The notes under the pieces: generated by a model
What the model was told of the DNA's origin: nothing
Databases searched by the model: none
What the model saw: only the letters and a program-made list of their open reading frames with translations
Shown: piece by piece, positions 59,001 to 64,000 of the stretch
Layout: every line of letters begins with the position of its first letter
How positions within the stretch are numbered: the stretch's first letter is position 1
Translations under genes and position numbers: made by a program
From: Pomphorhynchus laevis
Lineage: Eukaryota > Acanthocephala > Palaeacanthocephala > Echinorhynchida > Pomphorhynchidae
DNA: 64,000 nucleotides
Direction of reading: 5' to 3'
Assembly: GCA_012934845.2 (NCBI GenBank)
Contig: WNNJ02000693.1
Span: forward strand, 1 to 64,000

Positions 59001-60272
59001 GTTTAAAACACAGTAAACATATTTAAAACGCAGTAAACAAATTTAAAACAGAGTTTACTAGTTTAAAAAACAAAAAACAAATTAAAAACATAACAAATTA
59101 ACATTAAACATAACCTAGTAGACATGTTTAAAACACAGTAAACAAATTTAAAACGCAGTAAACAAATTTAAAACACAGTTTACAAGTTTAAAAAACAGTA
59201 AACAAATTTAAAACACAAAAAATTAAAATTAAAAATATACCAGTAAACATATTTAAAACAAAGTAAACAAATTTAAATCATGATAAATTAACATTAAACA
59301 TAAACCAGTAAACATATTTAAAACACAGTAAATAAATTTAAAACACAGTAAACACATTTAAAACAGAGTTTACAAGTTTAAAAAACAGTAAACAAATTTA
59401 AAACAAAATAAATTAACATTAAACACAACCCAGTAGACATGTTTAAAACACAGTAAACAAATTTAAAACGCAGTAAACAAATTTAAATCACAGTTTACAA
59501 GTTTAAAAAACAGTAAACAAATTTAAAACATAAAAAATTAAAATTAAACATATAGCAGTAAACATATTTAAAACACAGTAAAAAAATTTAAAACACAGTA
59601 AACACATTTAAAACACAGTCTACAAGTTTAAAAAACAGTAAACAAATTTAAAACATAATAAATTAACATAAAACATAAACCAGTAGACATATTTAAAACA
59701 CAGTAAACAAATTTAAAACACAGTAAAAAGTTTAAAACACAGTTTACAAGTTTAAAAAAACAGTAAACAAATTTAAAACATAATAAATTAACATTGAACA
59801 TAACCCAGTAGACATGTTTAAAACACAGTAAACAAATTTAAAACACAGTAAACACATTTAAAACACAGTTTACAAGTTCAAAAAACAGTAAACAAATTTA
59901 AAACATAATAAATTAACATTAAACATTACAAAGTAGACATGTTTAAAACACAGTAAACAAATTTAAAACACTGTAAACAAATTTAAAACACAGTAAACAA
60001 ATTTAAAACACAGTTTACAAGTTTAAAAAACAGTAAACAAATTTAAAACATAATAAATTAACATTAAACATAAACCAGTAAACATATTTAAAACACAGTA
60101 AACAAATTTAAAACACAGTAAACAAATTTAAAACACAGTTTACAAGTATAAAAAACAGTAAACAAATTTAAAACATAATAAATTAACATTTAACATAACC
60201 CAGTAAACTTATTGAAAACACAGTAAATAAATTTAAAACAAACAAATTTAAAACACAGTAAACAAATTTAAA
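44001..60272. repeat. Satellite array of about 16.3 kb with a 125-bp higher-order unit built from 20-bp monomers
   Basis: The basic 20-mer is GTAAACAAATTTAAAACACA and variants. The usual higher-order unit is five parts: GTTTACAAGTTTAAAAAACA (20), a 45-bp part that starts as the 20-mer and continues ATAATAAATTAACATTAAAC plus ATAACCCA, GTAGACATGTTTAAAACACA (20), the 20-mer, and GTAAACACATTTAAAACACA (20). The sum is 125 bp. Measured steps between CCAG marks at the left end (44094, 44219, 44344) are exactly 125, and 143 where an extra 20-mer is inserted. About 130 units fit. Both edges are inside the window: the left edge is in A/T-rich spacer, the right edge beside the NPC1-like gene end. No other sequence interrupts the array. 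Confidence 0.95.
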
Positions 60273-60302
60273 GTCATTTAAGAGAATTTAAAAATATAAT
60301 CA

Positions 60303-60308
60303 TTTATT
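60303..60308 (-). terminator. Polyadenylation signal AATAAA of the NPC1-like gene
   Basis: First AATAAA on the minus strand after the stop codon at 60391, about 85 nt downstream. The expected cleavage site (10-30 nt further) falls at 60273-60293, within about 20 bp of the satellite edge. Confidence 0.55.
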
Positions 60309-60390
60309 AAAAATTTATGATAATATAAATTTTTTATCATAAAAGTAGTACATGCAAATTATGGCAAATTTTTTAATCAACAAAAATAAT

Positions 60391-60452
60391 TTACATCGTG
60401 TTTAAGTCATTTATTTCCATTTCAGTTTCTTCGGAATGTACACGCTTGGGAC
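60391..60452 (-). CDS. NPC1-like sterol transporter, last coding exon
   Basis: The minus strand shows an acceptor ATTTTTTAG, then GTCCCAAGCGT..., completing the split glycine codon from the exon at 61997-62159. The junction therefore reads LSYC-GPKRVHS and the tail EETEMEINDLNTM ends in TAA at 60391. NPC1 proteins end their last transmembrane helix with LSYIGP and a short cytoplasmic tail, which is the pattern seen. In vertebrate NPC1 the extreme C-terminus carries a lysosomal targeting dileucine; no such motif is visible here. The exon is only 62 bp. The call depends on the phase match and the conserved GP, both of which fit. Confidence 0.7.
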
Positions 60453-60550
60453 CTAAAAAATCAAAAGAATGAATCAAATACAGTATGAATATTGGAATTA
60501 GAAATATTAGGTTATTTGTTTAAGACGGATTAGCAAGATAAAATTTTATA

Positions 60551-60793
60551 ATTTATTATAGTATGGAATCAAATAAACTTGTATTATTCGAGAAAAAAAA
60601 ATTATTCGAGAAACAAATCAGTCTAATATTTCAATAGCTGCTGCTATCATCGTCAGGAACTTTGATAGCAGCGGCTATTGAAATATTGGACTGACAATTT
60701 TTTTTTCGAAAAATACAAGTTTATTTAATTCCATACTATAATAAACTTTTATTTATATAATACAAGTTTATTTGATTCCATACTATAATAAAT
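60551..60793. repeat. Foldback element with hairpin phrase, in NPC1-like intron
   Basis: The left arm TATAGTATGGAATCAAATAA, CTTGTATTATTCGAG is mirrored by AAATACAAGTTTATTTAATT, CCATACTATAATA (to 60744). A second right-arm copy ends at 60793. The centre CAATAGCTGCTGCTATCATC is mirrored by GATAGCAGCGGCTATTG. Read on the minus strand it contains CCTGACGATGATAGCAGC followed by GCTATTGAAATATTAG. Confidence 0.85.
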
Positions 60794-61540
60794 TATTACA
60801 ATAGAATAAAGCATATGGGTATTTTAAAAAATAAAATTTTATTTTTGATTTCCAAGTGTTCTTTCCTAAAGTGTTTTAATCCAGATAAAGTGGCAATTTA
60901 TAATAGTTTAAAACTTGAATAATAAAAAGAAAAAATATATATGAGTATATATCAATTTATATCTTAATATTTACATATTAAATAGACATTTAAAATTAAA
61001 AAATAAAAATTACAGAATAAAAAATATATAACTTAATAAATAATTTGCAATAATTTAATTATAAATTAATTTAAATTTTTCAGAATTTATGATTAATTGA
61101 TTAATATGATTTAAGAAAACACGATACAAAAGTAAATTATACATATTTTAAAGCAATAAATTACTTAAACCTGCTATATATATGTAAAGTGAAATATTTA
61201 TATTACTTTACAGTACAAACACTAACATTGCAATTAACTCGCAGTTTAATAAATTCAAAAATTCAAATTTTAGCATGTGATTTTTTAAATTAACTATTGG
61301 ATGCTGGCACATATTTGCTTTATCAGAATAAATTTTAATTAGAACTTTTTTAATTATTAATAATATAATATATTATTAAAATAATATGTTAATACTACAT
61401 AATATATGATTATATATTATATAATCAACTATTTATTTAATAATATAAATATATTATTAAAATTATTTATTAATTTATATTATTTATTATTAAAATTATT
61501 TATTATTTATTATTTTTATCTATTCAGGAGTATTCCTATC

Positions 61541-61645
61541 ATATTCAGGAGTAAATGTTACAAATTGTAAAAATATTTTTGTAACAATTACTCCTGAAGA
61601 TGATAACAGTAGGCTATTGAAAATTCGATTAAATAAATATTTTCT
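61541..61645 (+). repeat. Small foldback with hairpin phrase, in NPC1-like intron
   Basis: TTCAGGAGTAAATGTTACAA pairs with TTGTAACAATTACTCCTGAA around a short A/T loop. The right arm continues CTGAAGATGATAACAGTAGG followed by CTATTGAAAATTCG, another form of the phrase at 22352 and 60640. Confidence 0.75.
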
Positions 61646-61996
61646 TCACTCTCTCCACTAATAAATAATCCAATATGAGTGAACAATCAATTTAATATTA
61701 TTAAAATTATTAATAATCTTGGTCAGCAATGATCTTGTAGCTGACAATTTGATACCAAATATTGGATAAGTATTTTGTTTGAAAACAGAAACTCTTAAAA
61801 TAAATAAAAAAGTATTAAGAATTATTTTGAAAAAAAAATAAGATTATCAGTTTATTTATCAGATTATTAGTTTAAGATTATCATTAGATTTGCATTTATC
61901 AATTTTTAGCAAATTTGACATCATATTTTTACAGATGAAATCAAATATTTTATTTTTTTGAATGCAAAGATTAATATGGAAGCAAAACTGACTTAC

Positions 61997-62159
61997 CACA
62001 ATAGCTTAGGAACACCGGCAAAAACACCAAACTTTTAATAGTGCATGTTACTATTAGAATTGCATACATTTTAAAAAAATATGTCCGGAATAGTTTAGAC
62101 TGCGCAAATGACATTGTAAATATACTAACAAGCTCAGATAAACTGACACCAATGAAGAT
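61997..62159 (-). CDS. NPC1-like sterol transporter, penultimate coding exon (last transmembrane region)
   Basis: NPC1 moves cholesterol out of lysosomes and has 13 transmembrane helices. The minus-strand translation of 54 codons reads IFIGVSLSELVSIFTMSFAQ, SKLFRTYFFKMYAILIVTCT, IKSLVFLPVFLSYC. It lines up without gaps with the end of NPC1, [40 protein letters not shown] and THGLIFLPVLLSYI. Conserved points are the FA-S motif, the F-K/R-MY turn and FLPV-LSY. Splice sites are clean: acceptor TAATTTAG before 62159 and donor GTAAGT after 61997. The exon ends one base into a glycine codon completed by the next exon. Two hydrophobic segments are visible. Upstream exons lie beyond the window. NPC1 against NPC1L1 or another Patched-family member cannot be settled from this piece. 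Confidence 0.8.
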
Positions 62160-62739
62160 CTAAATTATTACAAACTAAATTAAAATTTTAAATAAAATTA
62201 AAATGGTAAAACTTAAATTATTTCTTAATTATATGAATTACTGTTTAATGTGTATAGTTTTATAGTTTTTTTTAACTATTTTATGTGTAATTTTATAAAA
62301 AAAATTGATGCGAATTGGGTAAATATGTATTTGTTGTATCGATATTTATAAAAAACTTCATCTTATATTAAACCTTCTCATTAAAAAAATAAAATTTCAG
62401 AATTTTAAATTCTAAACAATTTTATCTTTTATTCTTTGATGAAAAATAAAGATAAAATATATCTTTATCTTAAGATATTTTCTTAAGATAAAATAATAAA
62501 TTTATAATTTGATGAATAAAATTATATTATATTATATTATAAAATTTATTATATTATAATATAAAATAATAAATTTATAATTTGATGAATAAAATTATAT
62601 TATATTATATTATAAAATTTATTATATTATAATATATTTATATATAATATATTTATAAATAATATTCATATAAATTATATAATTATATTATATATAATAT
62701 TATGATATATTATTATAAATTATAATAAGAGGGTGATGA
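62160..62739 (-). other. Intron of the NPC1-like gene, A/T-rich
   Basis: Sequence upstream of the acceptor at 62160. It includes a 72-bp tandem duplication (62490-62561 and 62562-62633, AATAATAAATTTATAATTTG units) and ATTATA-type simple sequence. No exon was recognised. Confidence 0.5.
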
Positions 62740-63470
62740 TACAACTACAGGGTGGTCTCATCACTACAAGATAATGAGACCACCATGTTGTGATGAGTAG
62801 ACTAAGGTCGAAACGCCTCAATGTATGCTAAGCGTCTGTGGTAGGCGCATTTTGGATTAACCTTCTCGACGAAGGTTGTAAAAAAGCATGCAAGTGTATA
62901 CTTTCCTGTTCGTGTTAATTAAAAAGTTGCATTGAAAGTCTTTCTTATTAATATAACGTCACCAGTAGTTTTCAATTCATATAACCACTATATGTGGAGT
63001 GACGAATCTTAGCATTTGCGCTAGAGCTTTGCTCGTGCTTTGTAGCTAGAGAGCTTTTGCTAGTGCATTGTGCTTTAGCTGAATACCAGCATGTTGCTTG
63101 TTCAGCAACCTTAGTAAGCTGATGAAGGAAGGAACGATTGCACACGTTCTGTCCTGTGAAGCCACTGCTTACGCAAATTATACAAGATGTAAGGCTGGTC
63201 ACCGATGAAGAAGTGTGCGCTTAGTGAATTCCTTTCAGAGGTTTACTGAGGAGTTAGTATTGTCGAAGTTGTGTAGCTACAGGGCCACAATGATGAGACC
63301 ACACTTAGTGATGAGTAGACTAAGGTCGAAACGCCCCATTGATGGCTAGGCATCTGTGGTAGGCGCATTCCGGGTTAACCTTTCCGACGAAATTGTAACA
63401 AGCATACATGTTTATACTTTGCTGTTCGTGTTAATTAAAATAGTTGTATTGAAAGTCTTTTTATAAATTA
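62740..63470. repeat. Pair of direct repeats of about 190 bp with hammerhead-like core
   Basis: Copies at 62740-62950 and 63277-63470, about 520 bp apart, share TGATGAGTAGACTAAGGTCG, CTGTGGTAGGCGCATT, GGTTAACCTT, CTGTTCGTGTTAATTAAAA and TTGAAAGTCTTT. Each contains, in order, ACCAC, TGATGAG, a short arm, GAAACGC, a stem closing at GCGTC or GCATC, and TGTGGT. ACCAC and TGTGGT can pair as helix I, and ACGC with GCGT as helix III of a type-I hammerhead. The first copy also has an 11-bp inverted repeat (GGTGGTCTCAT with ATGAGACCACC). The 330 bp between the copies are unique in the window and richer in G+C. The layout recalls terminal repeats of Penelope-like elements or retrozymes. The open frame at 62972-63202 is not convincing. 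Confidence 0.6.
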
Positions 63471-64000
63471 TAATAATACAAAAATGATTTTAAATATTAT
63501 CATAAATAATAACGCAATTATATAATTTTCATATTAATATTTTTCGCAGTAATTTTTTACTTGTTACAAAACGTTATAAATATAAACATCTAATTAAATC
63601 GTTAAAACAAAATTTTCTTCTATAAGATTATTGGAGAAGCTACATTGAGAAGTAAATCAACGAACATCAAATGTCATAAAATTTTGCAATTATAAGTTGT
63701 AGCTTATATTAATATTATTAATATAATAATATTAATTCCATATAATGATCCGACTGCTTCGATCCAAATTTGGTTTCACTATGGCAAAGGCTGTGAGCTT
63801 GGGCATTCGTGCAAGCTGTATTCCTTGGCGTCGGCTAGTATGTACTCAACCGAACAACGCGAGTGAAGAGCAGCGAATGCTTTGATACATTCACAATAAA
63901 TGTGACGTTGTAAAGGCCTGTTTGAAGGAACCTCAGTGATGTAAATTTGACGAATAAAATTTCTTTATAATATTAATAATTATTAATAATTATTATTAAT
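63471..64000. other. Right edge: A/T-rich spacer and a less A/T-rich block at 63740-63950
   Basis: The block 63740-63950 (for example GGCAAAGGCTGTGAGCTTGG) stands out in composition, but neither strand gives a recognisable exon. It may be another interspersed repeat. The upstream exons of the NPC1-like gene must lie farther right. Confidence 0.4.

Larger units (their letters stand above)
60453..61996 (-). other. Last intron of the NPC1-like gene
   Basis: Bounded by GTAAGT (61996 to 61991) and TTTTTTAG (ending 60453). It holds the foldback elements at 60551-60793 and 61541-61645. The rest is A/T-rich, including ATTATT-type simple sequence around 61350-61520. Confidence 0.7.

Noticed and set aside
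44001-60272. CRISPR array or telomeric repeat
   Set aside because: There are no unique spacers and no cas genes, the context is eukaryotic, and the units are contiguous. The monomer is not TTAGGG-like and both ends are internal.
44001-60272. Calling the satellite a centromere
   Set aside because: Length and A/T content would allow it, but nothing in the sequence shows kinetochore function, and the array directly touches a gene.
62776-62845. Claiming an active hammerhead ribozyme
   Set aside because: Helices I and III fit, but the core is not exact and helix II is weak in both copies, so only a resemblance is reported.
62972-63202. 76-codon frame between the direct repeats, as a protein of a Penelope-like element
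   Set aside because: Rich in Ser/Cys/Ala with no reverse-transcriptase or GIY-YIG motif. More likely chance in less A/T-rich DNA.

Overview
This window is strongly A+T-rich eukaryotic DNA from an invertebrate animal. The evidence is two spliced host genes of animal families, spliceosomal GT-AG sites, several LINE families, a hAT transposon, a Ty3/Gypsy fossil and a long satellite array. The phylum cannot be fixed from the window. Most of the sequence is nested mobile DNA between two single-copy genes, both on the minus strand and both running off the window.

Left part (1-9.7 kb): two exons of a Son-of-sevenless-like Ras/Rho exchange factor. One encodes the second half of the histone fold (9385-9679). 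The other encodes most of the DH domain plus the PH and REM domains (518-1950). They are separated by a 7.4-kb intron filled with a small interspersed repeat family, a LINE fragment and tandem duplications. The catalytic Cdc25 domain would lie before position 1.

Middle part (12.4-40.3 kb): a graveyard of elements. LINE-A is a Jockey/I-group element with a gag-like ORF1 bearing CCHC knuckles. It has two plus-strand copies (12.4-16.3 and 18.1-21.45 kb) and a minus fragment at 5.2-6.7 kb. LINE-C (minus) lies between the two copies. LINE-B (22.6-28.4 kb) is split by a nearly intact L2-type LINE (23.6-27.9 kb, minus). A second L2-type copy (30.5-34.3 kb) sits inside a Ty3/Gypsy fossil, and a third, 5'-truncated copy is at 35.7-37.0 kb. 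A hAT transposon (37526-40277) still has matching 14-bp terminal inverted repeats and an exact 8-bp target duplication.

Right part (44.0-64.0 kb): about 16.3 kb of satellite, built from a 125-bp higher-order unit that is itself assembled from 20-bp monomers. It ends about 30 bp from the polyadenylation signal of a second host gene. That gene is an NPC1-like sterol transporter whose last two coding exons (61997-62159 and 60391-60452, minus) are too short to stand out as open frames. Its last intron holds foldback elements. Upstream of the penultimate exon is a pair of direct repeats with a hammerhead-ribozyme-like order of motifs.

Points most worth a second look are the satellite (nested periods, one-sided base composition, dense forkhead-type heptamers, contact with the gene end), the recurring hairpin phrase CTGANGATG...GAAATATT shared by unrelated-looking loci, the hammerhead-like direct repeats at 62.7-63.5 kb, and the covarying 3' stem-loop of the L2-type LINE family.
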